This document shows positions 21,132-32,270 of a stretch of 64,000 nucleotides of DNA, one piece after another. A model generated the notes under the pieces. The model was not told the origin of the DNA. It saw only the letters and a list, made by a program, of their open reading frames with translations, and did no database searches. Source of the stretch: Archegozetes longisetosus (taxonomy: Eukaryota; Arthropoda; Arachnida; Sarcoptiformes; Trhypochthoniidae); NCBI GenBank assembly GCA_018873245.2, contig JAEMBT020000001.1:2542001-2606000 (forward strand), read 5' to 3'. Each line of letters starts with the position of its first letter. Position 1 is the first letter of the stretch. The position numbers and the translations under genes were made by a program.

Positions 21132-23057
21132 TCAATTAATTCTCTTCTCAAGTCTCAAAATAACTTCCTTTGGTGACAAAACACCCACTCCATCTAAATT
21201 TATCTTTAGAGGAATTGAAGTCTTCTCGCAAGTGGTAAACTTGTAATTATAAACAGTATGCATCAAAGCTAGTTTTGCTTCCAAAAGAGCTAATCTCATG
21301 CCCAAACAATTCCTTGGTCCAGCTCCAAATGGCAAATACGAGTATGGATGGTGAGTACGATTCTCTGGTAAGAATCTTTCTGGTTTAAACTTGTTTGGTT
21401 CTGGAAAATATTCTTCATCCATCTGCATTGCATAAGATGGGATGTGTACGATCATGTCTTTTCCGATTTTAATAGTCTTTCCGTTGTACTCAAACGAATA
21501 TTCCTCGCTGGCACGACGCTCGATAAAGGGAGCAACAGGGAACACACGAAAGGTCTCAGATATGACACCATCGAGATATTTCATGTTGTGTATGATGTCG
21601 TATTCAATTGTGTCCTGAAATGGAGAAAATCAGATTCAAAAAGACATCAAAGACAAACGATGAGAGAGAACAACAGAAACCGTATTCTTACATTGTTTTC
21701 GATAACTTCTTTCACTTCTTTGAATAGTTTTTCTTGTACTTCAGGATCCATAGCAAGATTGTAAGAACAATAAGATAGTAAGGTTGCTGTTGTACCATAA
21801 CCAGCAATAAAAAATAAAATAGCTTGCGCAACAAATTCTGTCATACTTAAGGCTATACAAGAAATAATTAGAGAATAAATCATTTTTAAAAAGATTGTTT
21901 TCTCTTAAGTTTCTTCTTACTCTTGTTATGTGTGGTCAAAGGTTGATAATCTGCACTATCGCTAAGTACCATTCCACTTATTTCTACAGCTTTTGCCTTG
22001 TCCTCATCCAAATTATCTATAGCAACATTACTGTCTTCACTGTGAACATTATCTTTGTCGCTTTCCTTATTCTCCAATGCGTCCATCATGAGTTGTAGAA
22101 AATCACATCGTTTTACATTGCTAGGATTTTTCTTTCTTTCTTCAATAATACGCATTGTCAATGCATGAAAGAATTTTGTTACTTTCGGATCCAAAAGTGT
22201 AATGCCTAACTTATCTAACAGTTCAGGGAACATAAAGAACAATATAAACCTCCAATTGAACTTAAAGAGAGAGTGTGCCACAGTAATTATTGGATTGTTC
22301 TCATCATTCAACGAATCTACTTTAGTTCCAAATGCTACTTGTATGATGACATCCATTGAAAATGCACCAAAGATTCGCTTCATATCAAATTCACCGTAGT
22401 TGTGATTCAGTTTTCCTCGATTATCCGTACTTTGTTTGTCAATTATCTTTTGAATGTTGATAATGAGAATATTGATACAATCATCAAACATAGGACGCAT
22501 TCTTCTCAGTTTTCCAGTGGAAAATGTTGGTGTCATGATAGCACGAACTCTCTTCCAATCGTCACCTTCCAGTGCGGCGACAAATTTGTTCATTATTGGA
22601 TCACCTGTAATGAAATCCTACAACAAGAAAAATATAATGTTCAAAATTTGTCTTTTTTAATTGTTTTTTCTTTCTTTTACTAACTCTTCTGTTAGGAAAA
22701 ATGTGAAAATCTTTGCTTAATATGTTTCGTATTATTTCAGGCTCAGCGACCCAGAGAGTAGGTCGTGAAAACTCATAAACACCAAACACTTTGTTTCCAC
22801 ATTGCTTTTCAACAATCTCCTTCTCGGCTAGATGTATTGGTTTCATGAATCTTGAGAGAAACGCATTGGATGCAACTGGAATATTCTGTTTCGACCAATA
22901 GCTCTTTTTTGATTGAATGTACCTGTAAATAAACTCGTCAAAGAAAGATGAGCTTAGTATATTATTATACTCACTTGTGTACAAAGTAAATCAGTCCACC
23001 AATGATGGTTAACCAGGTGTATAACGAAACACAGTTACAATAAGATGTTGAAGTCAT
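21132..23057 (-). CDS. cytochrome P450, CYP3 clan, copy 2
   Basis: Exons (minus): 23057-22975, 22922-22685, 22617-21921, 21852-21692, 21614-21132. Exon lengths are identical to copy 1 (83, 238, 697, 161, 483), giving 553 residues with all motifs intact. Exon 5 here begins with DTIEYDII where copy 1 has DLIDYDII. The segment near residues 224-250 (LFKFNWRFILFF, GITLLDPKV) is closer to copy 4, whereas exon 5 (DGVISETFRVFP, ERFLPEN) is closer to copy 1. The same Gly359 and acidic insert are present. No disabling change seen. Upstream lie the shared promoter region and the pogo-like element at 23248. Confidence 0.9.
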
Positions 23058-23247
23058 GTTATATTAATTCAAATTACAATTGTATCAATTGGAGTGTGAG
23101 TCGTCAATCAACAAAATATTTCACGATTCAATTATAAAAGACTTCAATTCGTTATTTTCCAATCAATAAGTTAATTGAGACATCTGATAATATTTATCAT
23201 TCACAAAGATGAAAGGTTGTCCTCATTAATCTTCAAATATAGCTATA

Positions 23248-23421
23248 CAGTAAACTCTCGATTTAGTAAAGTCCGGTATAGTGAATATTGTGATATAGTA
23301 AAATGATTTTTGAGCAGTAATGTATAATAATCTAGTACTAAATCCATTCGATTAGGTGAAAATTCGGTTTAGTAAAGGGATTTTTTACAGCAGATACCCA
23401 TTTCAATAAATCGAGAGTATT
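23248..23421. mobile_element. pogo/Tigger-like TIR element upstream of P450 copy 2
   Basis: cagtaaactctcgatttagt at the left end and aataaatcgagagtatta at the right. Same position relative to the gene as in the other three copies. Confidence 0.6.
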
Positions 23422-23554
23422 AAATATAATAATTCTCACGATACTTTAAATGTGAAAAAGTATATGAGATAATATTCAGTTCATTAATAAATTAAAAACA
23501 ACTCAAGGATAAAGTCTCATGGTATGAGGAAATAACCTTGAAAGATTAAGCTTT

Positions 23555-23970
23555 TCAATAGTTTCTTTCAGTATTAGAACAAATGATAGCTAACTTTATC
23601 ATTTTAAAGTTATTTTTCATAAAATATAGTGAAAGAGATAAATTATATACTTGAGGATAATTTTTACTAAAATTGTATAAAGAAATAAAAAATTGAACAT
23701 AAGATTTTGATCATTTTATATTTTATTCTATTAAAAAATCATTAAATCTTTTACCATTAACTAGATATAATTCTTCAATTTTATAAACACATTCTCCAGC
23801 TCTAATAGCACATTTCAATGTTTCTTTTTGTTGAAATTCTAATTCATGGATTATTGAAACAATAACACTTTTGCTTCACTTAAATTGTTAAAATTGATAT
23901 TGTTTGTAGAATAGTACTTATTTCCATTTGAAATACTGTTTTTCGTTAACTTCAGAATATCTTCTCGCTT
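23555..23970 (-). pseudogene. unrecognised minus-strand coding relic, copy 1
   Basis: Parallel to the open frame at 42277-42690 but broken: cacttttgc lacks one T of cactttttgc, shifting the frame, and there are further substitutions. See the 42277 entry for the protein features. Confidence 0.45.
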
Positions 23971-25240
23971 GCGGTGGACAACTTAGTTGGAGTGTTTATC
24001 CGTTTTCTTTGATTTCGTCTTACTATTCAATAGTTTATAAGCTTCTTCTGTAATTTCTTTATCACTAGCATATATTTCATCAATAACTTCAGAATATCAT
24101 ACCTTCATAATTCATAATAAAGAATTTATTTTAACTACGTCTTAATAAAGGTTTCAACTTTAAAATGAAATATATTTTCCCCAATATTTTTTTACATTTT
24201 CAAAGAACACAATAGTTGTATAACAAGTTTTAATGTTCTTGAATATGCTTTAGACTGCATTTTATGAGATTATAAGAAGAAAGCATTGAAATTTTTTTTT
24301 AAAGTGTGAATGTAAGGTTTCAAGATGTGTATGTGACTTGAATATGCAATGATTTTTATTGGCCAGTTCTCTTTTGACTCCAAATAGAGTCAAAAGAATT
24401 GTATATGTCTCTCTTTTGACTCCATAATTATGAAATGATAAAAAATGCTCTAAATTTAAACACAAAATATTTTTAATGAAAAAAATATGAAATAAATTAA
24501 TATAATCAAAATGTTTTGATGAATGAAATATGAAAACTTAAATTCGGATCAAATAGATTTTTTCTCTATACCATAAATTTAGAATTATAAAGCTCGAATT
24601 GAAATAAAATTAGTAAAATTATAGTTTAAAGATGCAGAATAAATAAAGAAATTATAGGAAAAAATTGGTCAAACCACGCTTTATGGCCAGGCTCTGAACA
24701 GGAGGTCGTAGAAACTCAACTAAAGATATTATTGTATTAAGCTCATCGACTTCTATAAGGAGGAGGCGTCAAAAGTAAGCCACGCCCACTTTTCTTAACC
24801 ACGTCCTGAGGTCTTAAACCTTGGTTTTTCGAGGCATTTTTTAAGTTTAAACCGAATTTAGTTCCCCCTAAGGGTATTTAGCCCTCTCACCATGTTTATC
24901 TAATAACAGCTAAAGCAAGAGGCTATTAATATGACACTTTTATTGATAAATGGGGCTCAATAAGGGCAGATACTTTTGATGATCGATCCTAATAGTGCTC
25001 AGTGTGCAGAGTCAAATAATATATCACATGACATGTTTTATCCATAGATTACGTCAAAATATTGATTTGACCCGAATCTGGCTACCTCTGATTAACTCTC
25101 GACAGGAGTGGCTGAACCCGCCAAGTGATATATCATTGTACTCAGGATATAGAACTTAGCATTTTGATACCTCGCTTGATCAAGTATTACAAATATTTTT
25201 CGATATACCCATCTTTATTTGGTTTAGTACCACGTAATGG
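23971..25240. other. intergenic, no gene seen
   Basis: 24100-24400 continues the block shared with 42700-42940. 24400-24660 is featureless AT-rich sequence. 24660-25240 is noticeably richer in G+C (ccacgcccac, gttccccctaagg, ccgaatctggctacc) and matches nothing else here; it may be an insertion of foreign or transposon origin. No convincing frame. Confidence 0.4.
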
Positions 25241-25246
25241 ATAATC

Positions 25247-25377
25247 CTGGATTTCTCAAGTCGTAACCCAAAAAACCTGATATAAACTAAGGGAGAGTAA
25301 GTTAGATCGCTTCGCGACCTGACTTATTCTCTCTTAGTTTATATCATGTTTTTTGGGTTACGACTTGGTAAAGCCAG
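25247..25377. repeat. long perfect-type hairpin (about 60-base arms)
   Basis: Left arm cctggatttctcaagtcgta, then acccaaaaaacctgatataa and on to agtaagttag; the right arm is its complement, with few mismatches, ending in gccagg. The loop is about 11 bases (atcgcttcgcg). The arms would fold into a stable stem at the RNA level. No paralogue in this window. Confidence 0.75.
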
Positions 25378-25489
25378 GTTTTGCGTTGAATAAAACCAGA
25401 TTTTTGTAAAATATTTTAAACATGTTTTTAAAACGTTCTAAAATGTTTTAAAGTATTAACTCTATTGACTTAAATATAAACTAATTAAT

Positions 25490-25712
25490 TTTTATTTCTT
25501 GAAAGAAAGAATATGAAATGCAGAGCTCCAAATTCATTAGAAAGAATTTGTTTTTTATTCATTGGACATAATTTGCATGTTTTTATTAAATGTGATTTAA
25601 TTATATTTGTGGCATTTGACAATAATCTTAAACAAAATGCACATATAACTTTTATTATCGACACATTCAACATAGTTTTTAGCTTTAGATGTCGGCCGAC
25701 CTCTTTTAACGG
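25490..25712 (-). pseudogene. hAT-type BED zinc-finger relic
   Basis: On the minus strand an ATG near 25712 opens MSVKRGRPTSKAKNYVECVD. In a second frame the following sequence reads VICAFCLRLLSNATNIIKSH, then LIKTCKLCP. This is the BED-finger pattern C-x2-C ... H-x4-C that begins hAT transposases and follows an RGRP-type basic tail. One frameshift separates the halves, and nothing of the transposase core follows. A broken N-terminal fragment. Confidence 0.55.
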
Positions 25713-25857
25713 ACATTTTAATGAATTTAATTCAATTCATTGAAATCATGTTTTCTGCATAAACTTGTTTTCATTTATAGATGGCATTTGAATTCAAAAC
25801 ATTATTTTAAAACGTTTTAAATAATTTAAAACAACCTTTTCAACGCTAGCCAGGTTT

Positions 25858-26515
25858 ACCCATTTTCGAGGGGGTTAGGTCTAGGTTGCCAGAAGTGATC
25901 AAGTCCGGGTTGGAAGTAGTCGAGTGTGGTATCAAGGTGTTCAGCTCGACGAACTGAATCAATTGATGTATTATACTTGAAGATGGGGGTCGTTAACCCA
26001 TTTAGACCAATTAGCCCGGATTTACCCGTCTAGTCCGAGTCGAGTCCAACTCGAGTCCGGGTATGACTCAATTAGGTTTGAGGCATTTAAATTCTTTTGA
26101 GCTGTAAAAATGGACTATGATTTCAACATTCTGGAACTTTTTAGAGCACTCTAGAAATCTGTGGAGTGTTCTATAAAGCTATGGAATGATCTAGTACTAA
26201 CTAGAACACTCTAGAAACCCATGGAATATTCCAGAAGTTGTTAAAGCATTCTACAATCTTGCAACATATTCAGGAAATATCTAGAAAACATGCATTTTAG
26301 TATAAAAGGGGGTCCACTCTACACATCCGTTCTATATTTGAGTTGAAAAACTTATGTAATCCATTAATATTAGTTGATTCGGGTCTTCGGGTAGGCTCAA
26401 CGCGAGTCCAAATCAAATCGATACGCAGTTTGAACAGACTCGACTCGGTTTTTACTAGTCGAATTCAAATCTACTCTGACTCGACTCGAACTCGATTTGT
26501 GCGGAGCACTAATTT
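25858..26515. other. GC-richer insert flanking the HSE array
   Basis: Holds degenerate gactcgagtc-type words on both sides of the HSE array (near 26030-26060 and 26440-26500). It ends exactly where the block shared with 53218 begins (atttcaactgtgggtcgcg). Probably a single decayed insertion. No frame. Confidence 0.35.
26129..26305 (+). promoter_or_regulatory. heat-shock-element array with TATA box
   Basis: Alternating 5-bp units of HSE type: TTCtgGAActTTTtaGAGcaCTCtaGAA at 26129-26156, GAAcaCTCtaGAA at 26204-26216, and a perfect GAAtaTTCcaGAA at 26224-26236. TATAAAAG follows at about 26299. This is the layout of a heat-inducible promoter. No coding gene follows, so it may belong to a decayed LTR or other transposon. 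It lies just before the duplicated block starting at 26516. Confidence 0.5.
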
Positions 26516-27089
26516 CAACTGTGGGTCGCGAAAATAAGCCAAATCTGAGAGAATTTACAATTAGAAAAAAAGGAATCATTAGACAAAAGCATGAAAAAAC
26601 GCACTGAAAGGTGCATAGCTGCAAATGGAGATCGAATTAAATTGTCATTTCTTTTTAGTTGTAATAATTAGAATCAAATGCATTCTTGTGATCAATTTGA
26701 AGTCAAAATATTGTAATTTTCATTACAAACTTTACACTCACATTTTCTGGAATTTTTTGCCCGAGATATGCTAGGAAAAGTGATTTATCTAATAGTCTTA
26801 AATGGTTACATGTTGAGAAATGAAATTGTTAATAAAACCATACAGAACTTTTTCAAATAATCCCAATACTACTTAAAATGATTTCAATTTTAGAAGTAGT
26901 ATATGCGATTCGATCTCTATATTCATCTTCAAACTTTTAAATCTCTTGTGTGCTAATATTTTAATGAGCTCATAATAGAACATTCTATAAATTCTAAATT
27001 CATTCATTTATTTGACGTTAGAATAAGTCAACCGATCTCTCAGATGCTTATAATTGTGTAAACACATCAACTGAATTTATAGCCATTTA

Positions 27090-27345
27090 AATAGTGAATT
27101 GATCGATACCATCAGTGTCCCTGAGCTCAAACTGAATACCATGATGAAGGAAATATTTGAATTTATTAGTAGAACCACCAATAGTAAGAATGTCTTTTGA
27201 AGATCTTATAATAACTGTATCATTTTCACAATTTTTGCAGTCAACTCCTGAATGCTTCGGTCTGCGTCCTTTTAGTAGATTTCTTCTTAATATTGTATCC
27301 TTCGGACGAACATCTCTCTCTTCTATTAATCGACTTTTATTTTAA
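27090..27345 (-). pseudogene. unrecognised minus-strand coding relic, copy 1
   Basis: An open minus frame of about 85 codons reading NLLKGRRPKHSGVDC then DTVIIRSSKDILTIGG and FKYFLHHGI. Copy 2 (53820-54145) preserves the same frame plus a 26-codon stretch missing here, but with an internal TGA. Family not recognised. The remainder towards 27780 is open only in pieces. Confidence 0.35.
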
Positions 27346-28285
27346 ACAGCACTTCTTATGACCATTCAATCGACTTTGAAATGCTTTGCAGTTGTGATAA
27401 TATGTTTACTAGAAGTTTTGAACCACTCAACGAATTAAAGCTTTTGTTTGATTATAAAAAGCTGTGCTTTCTCTTCTAATTGAAATCTATTCCTCCGATT
27501 TCTTGATCAGAATATTCTACGACTTGGATATGCGTTGTGATTATTTTTAAGTTGAAGGCATTGTATTGTCTGCACTGGCATCAATAAATACTAGCAAACA
27601 GTCAGAATCATTCATTATTTTTGAATGTTTTAATAGTTCTTATCGGGTCTTAATGCTGGCCCTTAGTTCTACACCGTATTCTGAATCAAAGAAACCTCAA
27701 ATAACCTTTTTATCGTTCATGTGCTCAATCGATTTATTTAATAATAAGCTATCAAATCTTTATATTAATTTAGAGTCTTGAATAAATGTCAATTCTTACA
27801 TTCATTCGAACAATTTTGATCTTCATTCTTAGTCATCTCTTAATTATTTGAATTCCTTTTACATGAAATAGTCTTTTATTCACTTCAAATCAAGCAAGCG
27901 TTAATTTTAAGTAAATGAAAGTGATTCAATCATTTCAAATCTAAAATTAAATTCTTTTTACAGCTCAGAATGTGTTTTCGTTTACATCTCATAGAATAAG
28001 AGACCGGTCATTTGTATTGTGAGATTCAATTTATTGAACACATGTACTTATGTATAGGGAACCCATGAATAGATCTTTAACTAATAGGCTTTTGCCTTTT
28101 TGCCACTATATTTATATGTCAATATAAAAGTACAGGAGTAATGAAAATTTTGTATATGAGAATATGTATTATATTGTCAGGTGAAACAGTACTTGCTTTT
28201 TATCATTAGTTAAGCATTTTTGACGGAGATCAAGTACTGATTGACATACGTGTTCACATAATTCTGACGTAATTTCTATATATTT

Positions 28286-28588
28286 TTGATAATATTTTTA
28301 ATGATATTGATCTCGCGTATGAAAACCTCTGCCTATATCTCGCGAAAAGCTTTGGATATTTATAAGATTTTTGAATACGTTCCTAAAACAGTCAATTCAA
28401 AATTTTATGATACACTGTACAGTTTGAACGATGATTCTTGTACAAAAAATCAGAAATTATTACACGATTTGTTCGATAAAAACAATAAAAAATTAAGAAA
28501 TGAGTCAGAATGTACTAAAAAACTAAAAAATAGATCAAATTTAATTGTTAAACTGTGTCAAATGTATAAGTTTGTGATTTTTGAGTAA
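28286..28588 (+). pseudogene. unrecognised 100-codon frame, damaged in its second copy
   Basis: Open frame with a hydrophobic start and a Lys/Asn-rich rest (KFYDTLYSLNDDS, KKLRNESECTKKLKNRSNLI). The paralogous segment at 55100-55320 has frame-breaking deletions (about 30 bases after gtacaaaaag), so it is not conserved as coding. No family recognised; probably relic sequence. Confidence 0.25.
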
Positions 28589-28844
28589 ACATTTTTTTGA
28601 TTATATTTAATGTGCAGTAAATATGAAGTTTCATACTTATTAACTCAATAAATATTCCTTAAACTCAAAACTCAATGATATAAACTTATAGTGTGTCAAC
28701 TCTGATAAATATGGAATAATTAGAGTTAAATCAGTATTCCGTTAACTTTGTATTGAGTCAAACGCTGAATAAAGTTTAAAATGTAGTTATAAGCCCTTTT
28801 CCTTTTTCAAACAAGTAGAGAAGTACTTTTCGACTTCTATGCTT

Positions 28845-29215
28845 GAATCCTAATGAGTTGGAAAACTAGAATTACAATCGATTTTTATAAGATAATTAAG
28901 AATCTAAAATCTAGTGAGGGATGTCTTTTCGACTTAATGTTTTGTGAGCAAAGTAATTAGATATTGTGAAAGATTTGTTAAAATAAGTGAAAATGGGTAC
29001 AAAAAAGTAGGCGAACAAGCAAGTCCCAAATAATCAAGCTGCTTTACGTTTGGTCTTTTACAATTATTGATGACTTACAATTAATCAGAACAGATACAAC
29101 AAGATGGGCATTAGTTGTTAGATGTTTCATTCGGCTATTCGCTGCAGCATTTTGTACATTTACAAAATGCTGGCGGTTAATACAATTTAGCTCTTCAAAG
29201 ACATCAACACAATGA
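28845..29215 (+). pseudogene. SOAT intron-5 end and exon-6 start (broken), block C
   Basis: Matches intron 5 from aaaactagaattacaatcgatt, the acceptor at ttacaattaatcag, and exon 6 to ttcaaagaca. A Trp codon is replaced by a stop-type change in gttgttagatgtttc. It then runs into a TIR element fragment. Confidence 0.6.
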
Positions 29216-29216
29216 A

Positions 29217-29370
29217 CCTTCATAAGTTAAAGCGATTTGGGACCAGGTTTAAGTTAAAAAGAGTTTTAAAATATTAAATATTAATTTTTTCCGTTAGTAT
29301 TCTTCTTTTACTTGTATCACTTTATTACTACGACTGTCGAACTCATTTAAGAAATTTTCCTAATTCTTGA
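29217..29370. mobile_element. left 160 bp of a pogo-like TIR element (truncated)
   Basis: aaccttcataagttaaagcgattt... equals the left part of the complete element at 55952-56601. It is cut by the segmental-duplication junction at 29370. Confidence 0.6.
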
Positions 29371-29809
29371 AAATGGACACTTGTGAACTATAGTTTTTTG
29401 TACTTTTATGAGTTGTGATTACAATTCATAATTCGGTTTCGACGTGAAAAGTTGAAATATATATCGAATTAAATTTTGACATTTTTAAAAAACTGTCCTG
29501 TATTCCTGTAATGGCCAGTGCATTAATCTAGTAAAATAGTATAATTCAACGCGAAATTTGCTCAACCGAAGTGCAAAGAATTTTGAAAAGTAAATAAAAT
29601 AAGAAAAGTCAATAAAAAAATTGAACAAACAGGATCTATACATAATTTATCACATTTGATACCATAGAGTTGGGACAGACGAAGCAAAACAACTCATATA
29701 GTCGCACATGATCAAAGCCCATTAAAATATCAAAGATACGCTTCTGTTCGAAAATATATCCAAATAAGAGTCAAATTTAGGCTCTTTAGATTTATAAAAT
29801 TTTCGTTAC

Positions 29810-30303
29810 AGCTATTGTTTGCCGATATTGGGTCTCAAAAGTTTCAGATTCTATTTTCGGGCAGCGGCCAATTATTGCGTAATTAAGTTAATTGTAACAA
29901 AACGGCTAATCATTGGTTTAACACTTCAAAGCTTCATATTATGTCATAAAACCATATCTATGACGTTCGGATCAGTCAAACCAATCGTTTCGTTCACTCA
30001 AAACAATTTGAATCATAACTGTATGATCACTATGACCCCTATGACCATTATGACCTCTGTAACTCAAATTGTTTTGAGTAAACTCATGGTTGGTTTGACT
30101 GATCTCAACGTCATAGAAATCATTTGATGACATAAAAGGCAACTGTAAATATATTAAACCAATAATTTATTAGATTTACTATAGCTTAATTATGCAATAA
30201 CTGACCGCTGCCCCAAAATTTTAGTTACCGAAGTTACTAGTTACTGAAGTTTCCGTTTTAAGATAGTGTCAGCACCTCCTGATTGCCGGCAATCGCCGTA
30301 ACG
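29810..30303. mobile_element. large-hairpin MITE, copy 2
   Basis: Nearly base-for-base the copy at 11745-12240. It was carried along by the segmental duplication. Confidence 0.75.
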
Positions 30304-30599
30304 AAGGATTTAAACACCTATTAATGCTGTTTACAAATTCAAATTATAGCAAATTTTAGATGTCTATTGTGTGATGTTTGTATTTTTAAAATTAGAACTA
30401 ATTCATATTTTGGAAATTGATTCCAAACTGAATGATGTCAATCAATTTGATAATTTTCGTTCAATGACAAGAGAGTAATTTTAATGAGTTAAAAATCTAG
30501 AATTACAATTGATTCTTGCAAGATAATTAAAAATCTAGTGAGCGATATCTTTTAAACTTAATCTTTTGTGAGCAAACTAATTAGACATTATACCGTTTT
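30304..30599 (+). pseudogene. SOAT intron-5 piece, unit 3
   Basis: Same segment as 12290-12535, cut by the MITE at 30600. Confidence 0.6.
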
Positions 30600-31034
30600 A
30601 CGCCGCATATAAGTACATTTACTCATAATGCGAATCGCTGGAAATTTTATAAATATCATTTATAGCAAGTACTTATATTCCAGATTATAAGTACATGAGG
30701 ACTGAGATTTCATTTCATAAGACCATGTCCTAAAATGTGAATTTTGACGAAAGGATTGAACAGTTACAAGGTGCTACCGTTTTACTTATTTAAACATGAA
30801 CAAAGTAAAAGTAAATAATTTTAGAGACTTCTAACACAGACTATATGCTTTTTACAATTTGAGATATTGGTTTAAAAAACTCACGATTGGTCTATACTAT
30901 TATGAAATTTCACATATTAAAAACATGTCCTTAATTCAAGGAACTTGAAGAATCCACTTTTAAAATATGGCATTTGATTCGTGTACTTAAATTCAGGAAT
31001 TAAGTGAATGAGACTTGAGTACCTATATACGGCG
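30600..31034. mobile_element. ACGCCGCATATAAGTAC-ended MITE, copy C (empty of the foldback element)
   Basis: 435 bp; the site acatgaggactgag near 30690 is unoccupied, giving the empty-site comparison for 12639-13334. Confidence 0.7.
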
Positions 31035-31250
31035 TAAAAGATCTGTCAAAATATGTGAAAATGTGGGCGAACAAGCAAGCTCCAAATAAGCAAACTGCTT
31101 TACATCCAGTTTTTTTTAAAATTATACTATTAATGTCTTACAACTAATCAGAACAGATACTATATGATGGACATTAGTTGATTAGTATTCCATTCAACTA
31201 CTCGCTGTAATGTTTTGTAAATTTGCAATAAACTGATGATTCAGAACATT
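31035..31250 (+). pseudogene. SOAT intron-5 end and exon-6 start (broken), unit 3
   Basis: Acceptor ttacaactaatcag, then agaacagatactatatgatgg: the exon-6 start with changed codons. The match ends near 31250. Confidence 0.55.
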
Positions 31251-31511
31251 TAATAGAAAAATTTCTGAACTCCTGGATTGACCGTAAATAGATGTTGAGT
31301 GGCTGCTGAGATAGAGTTACTTGACTCTTTCGGATTTTTCTTAGGTAGTTAAAAAAGAAGAGTTTACGCTGGAAAACTAAACGGTGTCGAAGGGTTAAAG
31401 GAGGATACCAAGAAATGGCCTGTCTTGATTCCAAATATATTCCGATGTCAAATATCAAGCATAATGAGTAGAGTTTAAATATTAATATATAATGCTATAA
31501 TAGATATAATG

Positions 31512-32085
31512 TATATACGGTTTTCACTAAGTCTAACTACGAGGGTAAAAATGTTATATTTCTGAAGCCTGTTGATGAAATTGTATGAAAATTTGCATGT
31601 ACATACTTAAACTCCCCCTGCTGATAAATATCACGTTAGTTTTTGAAAAAATTTAAATTGAGGGTGGTAATTCGATGAAATTGTGAAATAAAAAAACTTC
31701 ATTGAAATTCGTATAATAAATCAAACTTAACTTAATTTTTGAATGAGTTATACAAACGATTGTCTTAAAACATTTGTAAACAATAATTTGATCGAGTCAA
31801 TGCCACGGGGATTGGAGGCGGTGAGACAGACTGGCAGGGATCATACCCGTTATTAATTGTTCGGAAATTAGATTTGAATTTATTTGATTTTCTTCAAAAT
31901 ATATAATTTTTCATCAAAAATTTAAATTTATCATTCATTCTTGCTAATTTTTCAAAATTTAAAATTTATTTCTCAATCGGGGGAGTTTATCCATGATCAT
32001 ATCAAATTTTGCTAGAATATGTATTATGGTTCCTAAATTATAGCCTGTTTTATAGTCCTAGAAAGACTTGAAGAAAGCCGTATAT
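31512..32085. mobile_element. MITE with TATACGG-TTTTC ends, copy 2
   Basis: Partner of 14198-14768: the same ends (tatatacggttttcactaag; gaagaaagccgtatata) and the same GC-richer core. Confidence 0.7.
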
Positions 32086-32270
32086 AATGCTAAATATAGA
32101 AATGTTCGTTATATATTAATTTATTTTAACATTTTATCTGATACACCATATATCTATGTAGGAAATCAAGTGGAGTATAATGACATTTTCATATTCCCAT
32201 TATCTACTATAGGGGGCCTTCAAAACCTAAAATTTTAGAAGATACAATATGTCACATTAAATTTTATGAA

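Larger units (their letters stand above)
11310..24400. repeat. segmental duplication, left copy (two P450 units)
   Basis: This stretch is paralogous to 29370-42940. Both run: hairpin MITE, SOAT intron-5/exon-6 piece with a MITE, P450 (minus), pogo-like TIR element, SOAT exons 7-9 (broken), a second SOAT intron-5/exon-6 piece, a second P450 (minus), a pogo-like element, then a minus-strand relic. Left and right copies share even small insertions (the 14198 MITE with the 31512 one, the 11755 hairpin with the 29818 one). Differences: the left copy has the foldback element at 12639, the right has Tc1 at 38123. The two P450 units inside each copy are themselves paralogous, so the duplication is nested. 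Confidence 0.8.
26516..29370. repeat. 2.85-kb duplicated block, copy 1
   Basis: Nearly collinear with 53218-56110, starting with atttcaactgtgggtcgcg and ending with ttcctaattcttgaaa. Differences include a deletion of about 80 bp at 27241 relative to 53950-54040. Contains minus-strand coding relics, an open frame at 28286, a SOAT intron-5/exon-6 piece and the left 160 bases of a TIR element. Confidence 0.8.
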
